Assembly (NCBI GenBank): GCA_018903055.1
Contig: JAHIPW010000123.1
Span: 1 to 15,598, forward strand
Direction of reading: 5' to 3'
DNA length: 15,598 nucleotides
Source: a bacterium
GTDB lineage: Bacteria; UBP18; UBA7526
Part shown: positions 6,285-13,278 of the stretch, one piece after another
How the letters are laid out: each line of letters begins with the position of its first letter
Position numbering within the stretch: the stretch's first letter is position 1
The notes under the pieces: generated by a model
Databases searched by the model: none
Told to the model about the DNA's origin: nothing
Seen by the model: only the letters and a program-made list of their open reading frames with translations
Made by a program: the position numbers and the translations under genes

Positions 6285-6618
6285 AATAGAAATAACCAAA
6301 CACCAAGAAGCAAGATACCTGTCTGCCGACAGGCAGGCAAACAATCACCAATATTCAAACACCAAGTAAAAAGTAAGAGAGTAACTAAGGGTGCGGATGG
6401 GTTATGAGTAGTGGGTCGGGGATGAGTTGTGTGGATGGGGATATATTCCACACCCTCACCCCCACAACCCGACACACAACCCACAACTCACCCACATTCT
6501 AATTTCTTGATATTCGGATGTCCATTTATGTAGTTTGGTTATTGTATCTTGTTTGGTTATTGTTTCTTGTCTCTTGTATCTTGATGTAACGTTTTAGTGA
6601 ATGAAATGAGGATTTATC
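6285..6618. repeat. Spacer before folP: long imperfect palindrome and tandem repeats, no gene
   Basis: Outer elements AACCAAAC...AAGATAC (6293-6317) are complementary to GTATCTTGTTTGGTT (6544-6558). A hairpin CCTGTC-TGCC-GACAGG lies at 6318-6333. The core pairs a G-rich arm (about 6389-6440) with a C-rich arm (about 6448-6495) built of GGGTTGTG-like units. TTTGGTTATTGTATCTTG (6534-6551) and TTTGGTTATTGTTTCTTG (6552-6569) are tandem 18-bp repeats with one difference. Four G-tracts (6389-6391, 6399-6401, 6413-6415, 6418-6421) could form a loose quadruplex. Confidence 0.8.
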
Positions 6619-7818
6619 TTGCATAATCCGCGGGTAGTAATTATTGATGATCTTTCCCGAGCAAAGGAGGAACTGAAGAGGATTGGGGTTGACTCCTATG
6701 GAATAAGGCTCATGGCTCCCAAGGCCCTTTTTTTTGCGGTAAAGTTAGAAAAGATAAGGCCCCAGGCAGCCAATATACTGAAGCAGGAGGCTCTATCCTT
6801 AGGGGCCGAGGCGGCCACGAGCCGCAGAGTCATTGATTTAAAGAGAGAAAGATCAGATGTTCTATTGCTGGGAACAGAGAAACAGTATCGATTGCTCGTT
6901 GAGAAATTAAAGAGACAACCCTTTAGTTTAGCAGAAATTGCAGAGGAGATAAAGAATCTTCTTGCTAATTTCAAGCGTAAGCAATGGAAGATAGAATCTG
7001 GAAAATACACTTTAAAGATTGGTAGAAGAACTCTTATCATGGGGATACTGAATGTTACCCCAGATTCCTTTGCTGATGGGGGAAGATATGATACCCTGGA
7101 TTCTGCCCTTCTTCAGGCAGAAGGGATGGCAGAAGAAGGGGCGGATATCATCGATGTTGGCGGTGAGTCAACCAGGCCGGGAACAAGGCCCGTCCCTCTA
7201 CAAGAGGAGCTGAGAAGGACCATCCCAGTAATCAAGAGACTGGTTAAAAGGATCAACCTTCCCATCTCGATCGATACCTATAAGAGCCGGGTGGCAAGAG
7301 AAGCCCTGGACTCTGGGGCCTCTCTGGTGAATGATATCAGCGCCCTGCGCCTGGATGAGGGGATGAGCCAGGTGGTCTCGAAATATAAGGCACCCTTGAT
7401 CTTGATGCATATGCAGGGAAGGCCAGGCAATATGCAAAAGAATCCTAAATATGGAGATGTAGTAGGAGAGATAATCTCTTTCCTAAGAGAGAGAATTGCT
7501 TTTGCTAAAGAAGAGGGAATAGATGGGGAAAGAATAATCATCGATCCAGGAATTGGCTTCGGTAAGAAAACGGAACATAACTTAGAGATATTCAATAGAC
7601 TCTCAGAATTCAAATCTTTGGGTCGACCAATACTGGTCGGTCCCTCCAGGAAGTCGGTGATTGGGGATGTATTGGGCCTTCCGGTAGAGGAGAGGTTAGA
7701 GGGAACAGCGGCCACAGCGGCCGCTTCTATTTTAAATGGGGCAGATATGGTAAGAGTCCACGATGTAAAAGAGATGAAGAGAGTGGCAGATATGATAGAT
7801 GCCATTAGACACGGATAG
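6619..7818 (+). CDS. folP: Dihydropteroate synthase with N-terminal extension
   Basis: FolP condenses p-aminobenzoate with dihydropterin pyrophosphate to give dihydropteroate. The catalytic TIM barrel spans about residues 130-399: LIMGILNVTPDSFADGG (139-155), DIIDVGGESTRPG (177-189), ISIDTYKS (217-224), LVNDISAL (236-243), ILMHMQGRPGNMQ (261-273), IIIDPGIGFGKKTEHNLEI (307-325) and VGPSRKSVIG (340-349). Ahead of it are ~128 extra residues of unknown function, absent from E. coli FolP (~280 aa). The extension reads as alpha/beta and keeps the gene's Lys/Arg/Ile/Leu composition. TTG is chosen as start because GAGGA lies 6 nt upstream (6608-6612). The gene's last codons (AIRHG) fall in a CACGGAT repeat. 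Confidence 0.95.
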   Translation: MHNPRVVIIDDLSRAKEELKRIGVDSYGIRLMAPKALFFAVKLEKIRPQAANILKQEALSLGAEAATSRRVIDLKRERSDVLLLGTEKQYRLLVEKLKRQPFSLAEIAEEIKNLLANFKRKQWKIESGKYTLKIGRRTLIMGILNVTPDSFADGGRYDTLDSALLQAEGMAEEGADIIDVGGESTRPGTRPVPLQEELRRTIPVIKRLVKRINLPISIDTYKSRVAREALDSGASLVNDISALRLDEGMSQVVSKYKAPLILMHMQGRPGNMQKNPKYGDVVGEIISFLRERIAFAKEEGIDGERIIIDPGIGFGKKTEHNLEIFNRLSEFKSLGRPILVGPSRKSVIGDVLGLPVEERLEGTAATAAASILNGADMVRVHDVKEMKRVADMIDAIRHG

Positions 7819-7968
7819 GCACGGATGACTAAATGCAAAATGTAAAAATCAAAATGCAAAATGACAAATTAAAATTTAAAATTTTGGATTTTAATATGTC
7901 CCGAAGAGATCCCTTTGGGATAATCTTGATTTTTGATATTTAATTTTTAAATTTAAAATAACCAGCAT
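7808..7968. repeat. AT-rich foldback repeat between folP and cdaA
   Basis: CACGGAT units (7810-7816, 7820-7826) straddle the folP stop. Next come AAATGCAAAATG/AAAATC-like words (7832-7880) whose complements reappear at 7925-7968. At the centre is hairpin TCCCGAAG (7899-7906), loop AGATCC, CTTTGGGA (7913-7920), including one G-T pair. No promoter is clear within this AT-rich stretch. Confidence 0.7.
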
Positions 7969-7980
7969 TTAGAGGGTAAG

Positions 7981-8754
7981 ATGAAAGAAGTGATGAGGTA
8001 TGGGTTATACGTTATTGATGTTTTGGTAGTAACCCTCCTCTTCTACTGGCTCTTTTGCTTGGTGAGGAGGACCAGGGCGGTTCAGGTTTTAAAAGGCTTG
8101 CTCATTCTGCTTATTACCGCCTTTATCGCCCAAAGATTAGGTCTTACTACATTCAACTTCTTAGTGAGAGGCCTTTGGCAGGTCTTGATACTTGCCTTTG
8201 TTATTTTATTTGCTCCGGAGATAAGGAGGGCTTTGGCAGAGGTTGGTCAGAGGCGCTTTTTTAGAGGATTTTTAAAAGAAGCCGAGTCCGGCTATCTTGA
8301 CGAAATAATAGAGGCAGTAGATATTCTCGCCAAGAAGAAGAAAGGAGTGCTCATTGCTTTAGAAAGGGAAACAGGATTAAAGACCTATATCGAGACCGGG
8401 ATAAAGATCGATAGCGATGTGAGCCGGGAACTTTTATCTACTATTTTCTTGCCTACTACTCCCCTTCACGATGGGGCGGTCATCATTCAAGGCAATAGGG
8501 TCGCTGCTGCGGGATGCCTCTTGCCCTTTACCAGGAATCCGGATGTTTCCAAGAGGATGGGGATGAGGCATAAGGCAGCCCTGGGTCTTTCGGAAGAGAC
8601 AGATGCTGTAGTAATCATTGTCTCAGAAGAGACGGGGAAGATATCTCTGGCGGTTGGGGGAAGGCTGACCAGGGATCTCGATGGAACTACCCTCTCTAAA
8701 ACAGTAAAGAATCTCCTATTTCGTCCTGTCCCTAAAAAAGGAGAGAAAGAATGA
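7981..8754 (+). CDS. cdaA: Diadenylate cyclase CdaA (c-di-AMP synthase)
   Basis: CdaA (DacA/YbbP family) condenses two ATP to c-di-AMP at the membrane. Three N-terminal transmembrane helices (about 8-28, 34-52, 64-80) are followed by the DAC/DisA_N domain (about 95-245). The DGA motif is in PLHDGAVII (161-169). The second motif, normally RHR, reads GMRHKAALGLSE (194-205), so arginine is replaced by lysine. The 257-residue length is normal. The ATG has GAGGG 4 nt upstream (7972-7976). The stop overlaps the start of cdaR. The cdaA-cdaR-glmM order is the one known from Firmicutes and others, where GlmM and CdaR bind CdaA and modulate it. Confidence 0.95.
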   Translation: MKEVMRYGLYVIDVLVVTLLFYWLFCLVRRTRAVQVLKGLLILLITAFIAQRLGLTTFNFLVRGLWQVLILAFVILFAPEIRRALAEVGQRRFFRGFLKEAESGYLDEIIEAVDILAKKKKGVLIALERETGLKTYIETGIKIDSDVSRELLSTIFLPTTPLHDGAVIIQGNRVAAAGCLLPFTRNPDVSKRMGMRHKAALGLSEETDAVVIIVSEETGKISLAVGGRLTRDLDGTTLSKTVKNLLFRPVPKKGEKE

Positions 8755-9689
8755 GGAACTGGTTTCATCACAATCTGGGTATTAAACTGGCCTCTTTAAC
8801 CTGTGCCTTAGTCCTATTCTTCTATGTTTTAAGCCAGCAGGGAGAGATTCGGACCTTTGGCGATGTACCACTTGATTTCTATACTGATCTTGCTGATCTT
8901 GTTCCCACCGTCTCTCCTGAAACAGTTTCCGTGAGTCTCCAAGGACCCCGCAACATCATTCTGGGACTGGAGAGAAGGCAGATCAAGGTCTATCTCGACC
9001 TCAAGGGAAAGGAGGCGGGCCAATTTCTTTATCCCTCAGAGGACTTCAAGATCAAATGTCCTGAAGGGGTGAGGATGGTTAAGATAACACCGAGGATAGT
9101 CTCGGTCAATTTAGAGCCTTTGGCTACCAAGGAGATGGAGATAAAACCCACTATTCTGGGAAGGCCCACTCCAGGTTATGGAATAGGAAAGACTACCTGT
9201 GACCCAAAGAGTCTAATGGTTCGCGGACCAGAGAGCAGACTAAAGGCCTTGGCTGGAATACCGACTACTCCCATAGATGTGAGTGATATCTCAAGCAATA
9301 TTACTCGGGTGGTGAAGGCGAATCTTACAGAAGAAAAGGACTTGAAGATTATAAGGGAGGCACCCATTCAGGTATCGATAGATTTAGTTCGGGAACTGGT
9401 GGAGAAGAGGTTCACAGATATCCCGGTCAAGATTATGCAACCTCCTTCTTCACTCCTTGAGGCCCGCCTAAAAGAGAAGAGAGCAACTCTTCTTTTAAGG
9501 GGTCCCCAGGAGTCAATGGCAACTTTAAAAGCGACGAATATCACGGTAGCTATAGATGTTAGTGACCTCTCCCGGGGAACATATAAATTGAAGCCCGAGG
9601 TTACTACTCCTCCCAAGATTGAAGTGGTCTCTGTCACCCCTGCTCTCTTTGAGGTCACATTGGGCAGCAAGATAATATTCCAGGAGTAA
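8751..9689 (+). CDS. cdaR: CdaA regulator CdaR (YbbR-domain protein)
   Basis: This 312-residue protein has one N-terminal transmembrane helix (about 9-27) and an extracytoplasmic part of repeated YbbR domains. Each contains the recurring pattern of a beta-rich unit with VSLQGPR/LLVRGPES/LLLRGPQES-like turns (near 64-69, 157-162 and 247-252), which suggests three or more domains. CdaR binds CdaA and tunes c-di-AMP output in Bacillus and Listeria. The start ATG overlaps the cdaA stop, with AGGAG 7 nt upstream (8739-8743), supporting coupled translation. glmM begins 3 nt after its stop. No enzymatic motif is present, as expected. Confidence 0.92.
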   Translation: MRNWFHHNLGIKLASLTCALVLFFYVLSQQGEIRTFGDVPLDFYTDLADLVPTVSPETVSVSLQGPRNIILGLERRQIKVYLDLKGKEAGQFLYPSEDFKIKCPEGVRMVKITPRIVSVNLEPLATKEMEIKPTILGRPTPGYGIGKTTCDPKSLMVRGPESRLKALAGIPTTPIDVSDISSNITRVVKANLTEEKDLKIIREAPIQVSIDLVRELVEKRFTDIPVKIMQPPSSLLEARLKEKRATLLLRGPQESMATLKATNITVAIDVSDLSRGTYKLKPEVTTPPKIEVVSVTPALFEVTLGSKIIFQE

Positions 9690-9692
9690 AGA

Positions 9693-11039
9693 ATGCGTAG
9701 GCTCTTTGGTACCGACGGAATAAGGGGAAGGGCAAATGTCTACCCCATGACTCCTGAGATTGCCTTTAGATTGGGGAAGACAGTTGCTCTTTTCTTTAAA
9801 AAGGATAAGAGGAGGGCCTCTCTGGCCATTGGTCGTGATACCCGCCTATCCGGCCCTATATTCGAGGAAGCCCTGGCCAGCGGGATATCCTCTGTAGGGG
9901 GTGATGTCCTGAAATTAGGCATCCTTCCCACTCCCGCCATTGCCTATCTCACAAAGTCTTTAAGAGCAGATGCCGGGATCGTCATCTCCGCTTCCCATAA
10001 TCCTTACTATGATAACGGAATTAAGTTCTTCTCCCGAAGGGGCCTTAAGCTCTCCGATGATTATGAGAAGAAGATCGAAGAACGCCTCTTGAAGAAGAGA
10101 GAAGTTTTTCACCCCACAGGAAAGGGGATCGGTAGAATCTACTCTGTTAATGATGCTTCCAGAAGATATGAAGAGTTTGCTCTGAAATCCTTTCCTCGTG
10201 GTTTAAACCTCAGAGGCTATAAGATAGTAATCGATTGTGCCAATGGCGCTACTTATCAAGTAGCACCACAGATTTTAAGGACACTTGATGCAGAATTAAT
10301 TACCCTGAATGTTTCTCCAGATGGAACAAATATTAACCGGAACTGTGGCTCCCTTTCTCCCGAGGTCATTCAGGAGAGGGTATTGAAAGAGAAGGCAGAT
10401 GTTGGAATATCATTCGATGGGGATGGAGATCGGGTAATCTTTATGGATGAGAAGGGAGAGGTGGTCGATGGGGATCAGATGATGGCTCTCTGTGCCCAGG
10501 AACTAATAAAGAAGAAGAGACTTCCCAAGAAGACCCTGGTGGCCACAGTGATGAGCAACCTGGGGCTGGATTTAGCATTAGAGAAAATGGGTGGTAAGGT
10601 TATTAGAACTCCGGTTGGCGATAGATACGTTCTGGATGAAATGCTAAAAAAGAATCTAACTTTAGGTGGAGAGCAATCAGGCCACATCATCTTCTTAGAG
10701 CATAATACTACAGGGGATGGAATAATTACCGCCCTCCAGATACTCTCCATCATGAAGAAGAGGAGTAAGCCCCTTTCTGAACTTGCCCAAATTATGGAGA
10801 AACTTCCCCAGGTACTGGTTAATGTCCGGATCAAGAAGAAGAAAGACCCATTAAAAGTTTTAGAGATTAAAAAAGATATTGAAAGGGCCGGGGAAAAACT
10901 TGGTAGTGGTGGGAGAATTTTAGTTCGCCCTTCAGGCACTGAGCCTCTTATAAGGGTAATGATTGAGGGAAAAGAGAAAAAAGAGATCGAAACCATCGCC
11001 CGAAACATAAGCAAAATCATTAAAAGGAAACTGGGCTAA
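9693..11039 (+). CDS. glmM: Phosphoglucosamine mutase
   Basis: GlmM converts glucosamine-6-phosphate to glucosamine-1-phosphate on the way to UDP-GlcNAc. All four active-site regions are present: the phosphoserine loop SASHNP (99-104, Ser101), the metal loop DGDGDR (242-247), the sugar loop GEQSGH (326-331) and the phosphate-binding RPSGTEP (412-418). The N-terminus [12 protein letters not shown] is typical of GlmM rather than of phosphomannomutase. Its 448 residues are the standard length. AGGAG is 6 nt upstream of the ATG (9682-9686), inside the cdaR end, so cdaA-cdaR-glmM is one operon. GlmM is known elsewhere to bind and inhibit CdaA. Confidence 0.97.
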   Translation: MRRLFGTDGIRGRANVYPMTPEIAFRLGKTVALFFKKDKRRASLAIGRDTRLSGPIFEEALASGISSVGGDVLKLGILPTPAIAYLTKSLRADAGIVISASHNPYYDNGIKFFSRRGLKLSDDYEKKIEERLLKKREVFHPTGKGIGRIYSVNDASRRYEEFALKSFPRGLNLRGYKIVIDCANGATYQVAPQILRTLDAELITLNVSPDGTNINRNCGSLSPEVIQERVLKEKADVGISFDGDGDRVIFMDEKGEVVDGDQMMALCAQELIKKKRLPKKTLVATVMSNLGLDLALEKMGGKVIRTPVGDRYVLDEMLKKNLTLGGEQSGHIIFLEHNTTGDGIITALQILSIMKKRSKPLSELAQIMEKLPQVLVNVRIKKKKDPLKVLEIKKDIERAGEKLGSGGRILVRPSGTEPLIRVMIEGKEKKEIETIARNISKIIKRKLG

Positions 11040-11043
11040 AAAT

Positions 11044-11132
11044 CTCGTTAATCCCGTTACGCCCGTTATGCCCGTTAGGCTGCTTAAGTCAGTTTTATTT
11101 CAACGGATTAAACGGGCCAACGGGCAAAACGA
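11044..11132. repeat. Inverted arrays of 9-bp units between glmM and pdxJ
   Basis: The left arm is four 9-bp units: CTCGTTAAT, CCCGTTACG, CCCGTTATG and CCCGTTAGG (11044-11079). The right arm has complementary AACGGATTA, AACGGGCCA and ACGGGCAAA (11102-11128). Together they can form a long imperfect hairpin just before the pdxJ ribosome binding site. Confidence 0.85.
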
Positions 11133-11145
11133 CTGGAGACGTAAG

Positions 11146-11865
11146 ATGGTTAGATTAGGAGTAAATGTCGATCATGTAGCTACGGTAAGGCAGGCCAGAA
11201 GGGCCCCAGAACCAGATCCCCCGGCGGCCGCCCTTTTGGCTCAAAGAGCAGGAGCAGACTCCATCATCGTTCATTTAAGAGAAGATAGGCGCCACATCCA
11301 GGATCGAGACGTAAAACTTTTAAAGAAAAAGGTCAAGAGACTTAATTTAGAGATGGCAGTAGCAAAAGAGATCCTGAAGATCGCCTGTGAAGTGAGACCA
11401 GACCAAGCTACCTTGGTGCCGGAGAAAAGGCGAGAGCTAACCACTGAAGGGGGACTGGATGTAGCCGGAAATCTAGAGAAGATTTCTAAAGCGGTCAAAA
11501 GATTGAAAAAAAAAGGAATTTTTGTAAGTCTATTCATAGACCCCGATCTAAAACAGGTTATAGCCTCTGCTGAGACCGGTGCCCAGATGGTGGAGCTCCA
11601 TACCGGATGCTATGCAGAAGCAAAGAGCAAGAAGAAGGAAGATAAAGAGCTTAAGCGCATTACAATGGCCGCCCAAAAAGCGCGAAAGTTAAGCCTTGAA
11701 GTTAGCGCTGGTCATGGCCTCACCTACCAGAATGTTTCTCGAATAGTAAAAATCCCGGAGATAGAGGAGTTGAACATCGGACATAACATCATCGCCCGGG
11801 CAGTAATGGTGGGAATGAAAGAGGCGGTCAGAGAGATGCTTGATCTAATTAAGAGGAGAAGATAG
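11146..11865 (+). CDS. pdxJ: Pyridoxine 5'-phosphate synthase
   Basis: PdxJ condenses 1-deoxyxylulose-5-phosphate with 3-amino-2-oxopropyl phosphate to form pyridoxine 5'-phosphate (DXP-dependent vitamin B6 route). The 239-residue barrel begins [19 protein letters not shown]. It carries [66 protein letters not shown] and [12 protein letters not shown], in family order. The frame opens further upstream at 11068, but those 26 codons are repeat sequence; the ATG at 11146 has GGAG 7 nt upstream (11135-11138) and matches the family N-terminus. pdxJ after glmM is a common arrangement, often followed by acpS, which is absent here. Confidence 0.96.
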   Translation: MVRLGVNVDHVATVRQARRAPEPDPPAAALLAQRAGADSIIVHLREDRRHIQDRDVKLLKKKVKRLNLEMAVAKEILKIACEVRPDQATLVPEKRRELTTEGGLDVAGNLEKISKAVKRLKKKGIFVSLFIDPDLKQVIASAETGAQMVELHTGCYAEAKSKKKEDKELKRITMAAQKARKLSLEVSAGHGLTYQNVSRIVKIPEIEELNIGHNIIARAVMVGMKEAVREMLDLIKRRR

Positions 11866-11868
11866 CTA

Positions 11869-11968
11869 GGTTAAAATCGGTTAAAAATTGTTAAAATCGG
11901 TTAATATCAGTTACCTTTAACGCAACTGTTATTAACCGTTATTAACTGGTATTAACTGCTGTTAACTG
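11869..11968. repeat. Inverted arrays of 10-bp units between pdxJ and yvcK
   Basis: The left arm reads TTAAAATCGG, TTAAAAATTG, TTAAAATCGG, TTAATATCAG (11871-11910) in exact 10-bp register. The right arm reads CGCAACTGTT, ATTAACCGTT, ATTAACTGGT, ATTAACTGCT (11921-11960), then GTTAACTG. The two arms are mutually complementary in the TTAA-N-CGGTT sense. The array ends immediately before the GGAGGT site of yvcK. Confidence 0.88.
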
Positions 11969-11984
11969 AAGGAGGTTTGACAGG

Positions 11985-13277
11985 GTGAAGTTAAAGAAAA
12001 TATTAAAGTGGTTCTATCCTGGGATGCTCGTTAAGAGATGGGTATTCCTTCTACTTATTGGAATCCTCTTCTTAGGAACGGGATTGGGTGGCCTCCGCGG
12101 CCTTGAGAATCCCCCCCAGATTGTAAAGGATTTTGAGAGAATCTTTCTCTCTGAGGCCCTGAAAACCAGGCCGGTGGTTATGCTTATCTTCCTTCTGGGC
12201 GTAATCTGTATTGCCTTGGGTCTGCAACGATTGCTAAAATCCATCTATTCTCTTTTCGCTCCGCAGGAAAAGAGGGATTTGGTTGACGTGGTCTATGAGA
12301 AGAGGCAACTCAGACGTGGCCCAAGGATAGTAGGTATTGGAGGGGGGTACGGCCTCTCCAGCCTCTTAAAAGGAATAAAGGAGTATACCTCTAACCTCTC
12401 GGCCATCGTTACTATGGCTGATTCCGGAGGAAGCTCGGGAAGACTAAGAGAGGACTTCGCTATGCCTCCCCCGGGAGATATCAGAAACTGCCTGGTAGCC
12501 CTAGCAGATACCGAGCCCCTGATGGAGGATCTCTTTCAGCATAGATTCAAAGGGCCCAGTGAACTGAAGGGCCACTCCTTTGGGAACCTCTTCATTACCG
12601 CAATGAGTGAAGTGACCAAGAATTTTGCCAGTGCCGTAAGAGCCTCCAGTAAGATATTGGCCATTCGTGGCCAGGTCCTTCCCTCTACCCTGAGCGATGT
12701 CTCCCTCCAGGCGAAGATGAAGGATGGGAGGATAGTGAAGGGGGAGGCAGCGATCCCCGAGGCGGAAGGTGAGATAGAGGAGATTTTTCTTGCTCCTTCT
12801 GATGCTCCTTCCAATCCAGAAACCCTGAAGGCAATAAAGGAGGCAGAGATAATCATTATCGGTCCCGGTTCTCTCTATACCAGTGTGATGCCTAATCTGT
12901 TGACTAAAGGAATGATAGAAACCATAGAAAATTCAAAAGCGATTAAGATCTATGTTTGTAACGTTATGACCCAGGCGGGAGAGACGGACAATTATTCTGC
13001 CTCAGACCATATAGAGGCCATCTATAAACATACTAAGAGTAAGTTTCTGGACTATGTCTTGGTGAATACCAGTCATGCTCCTCTGGAACTTGCCAAAAAG
13101 TATGAAGAGGAGAAGGCCTTCCCGGTAAAGGTGGATGAAGAGAAATTAAAGAAACTGGGAGTTAAGGTAGTTAAAGCGAATTTCATGAGTACTAGGGATT
13201 ATCTGCGCCATGAGCCGGATAAGTTGGCCCGCGCCATTATGAGGATCTTCATGGAAGTCAAGGGCAGAGGAGAATAG
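11985..13277 (+). CDS. yvcK: YvcK/GlmR-family protein, membrane-anchored form
   Basis: YvcK/GlmR (CofD-like Rossmann family) binds UDP-sugars and is needed for envelope precursor balance; in Bacillus it stimulates GlmS. The core begins near residue 112: VGIGGGYGLSSLL (116-128), MADSGGSSGRLRED (144-157), MPPPGDIRN (160-168), then GHSFGNLF and GPGSLYTSVMPNL. Ahead of it are ~110 residues with two hydrophobic helices (about 18-36 and 64-82) that should anchor the protein, leaving the core cytoplasmic. B. subtilis YvcK lacks this part. The start is GTG with a strong GGAGGT 8 nt upstream (11971-11976). glmS begins 1 nt after the stop. CofD itself is less likely, given the YvcK-type motifs and context. 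Confidence 0.93.
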   Translation: MKLKKILKWFYPGMLVKRWVFLLLIGILFLGTGLGGLRGLENPPQIVKDFERIFLSEALKTRPVVMLIFLLGVICIALGLQRLLKSIYSLFAPQEKRDLVDVVYEKRQLRRGPRIVGIGGGYGLSSLLKGIKEYTSNLSAIVTMADSGGSSGRLREDFAMPPPGDIRNCLVALADTEPLMEDLFQHRFKGPSELKGHSFGNLFITAMSEVTKNFASAVRASSKILAIRGQVLPSTLSDVSLQAKMKDGRIVKGEAAIPEAEGEIEEIFLAPSDAPSNPETLKAIKEAEIIIIGPGSLYTSVMPNLLTKGMIETIENSKAIKIYVCNVMTQAGETDNYSASDHIEAIYKHTKSKFLDYVLVNTSHAPLELAKKYEEEKAFPVKVDEEKLKKLGVKVVKANFMSTRDYLRHEPDKLARAIMRIFMEVKGRGE

Positions 13278-13278
13278 A

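Noticed and set aside
6285-6618. Insertion sequence remnant
   Set aside because: No transposase fragment or target duplication was seen; it is only foldback repeat sequence.
7278-7859. 193-aa reading frame on the - strand opposite folP
   Set aside because: Shadow of a firmly identified gene, with no recognisable motif or ribosome binding site; the same holds for 10475-11020 (-) and the other antisense frames.
11068-11145. Longer pdxJ start at 11068
   Set aside because: The extra 26 codons are the 9-bp repeat arms; the ATG at 11146 has a good ribosome binding site and matches the PdxJ N-terminus.
13150-13278. glmS ribozyme/riboswitch upstream of glmS
   Set aside because: The region is yvcK coding sequence with a 1-nt gap; no untranslated space exists.
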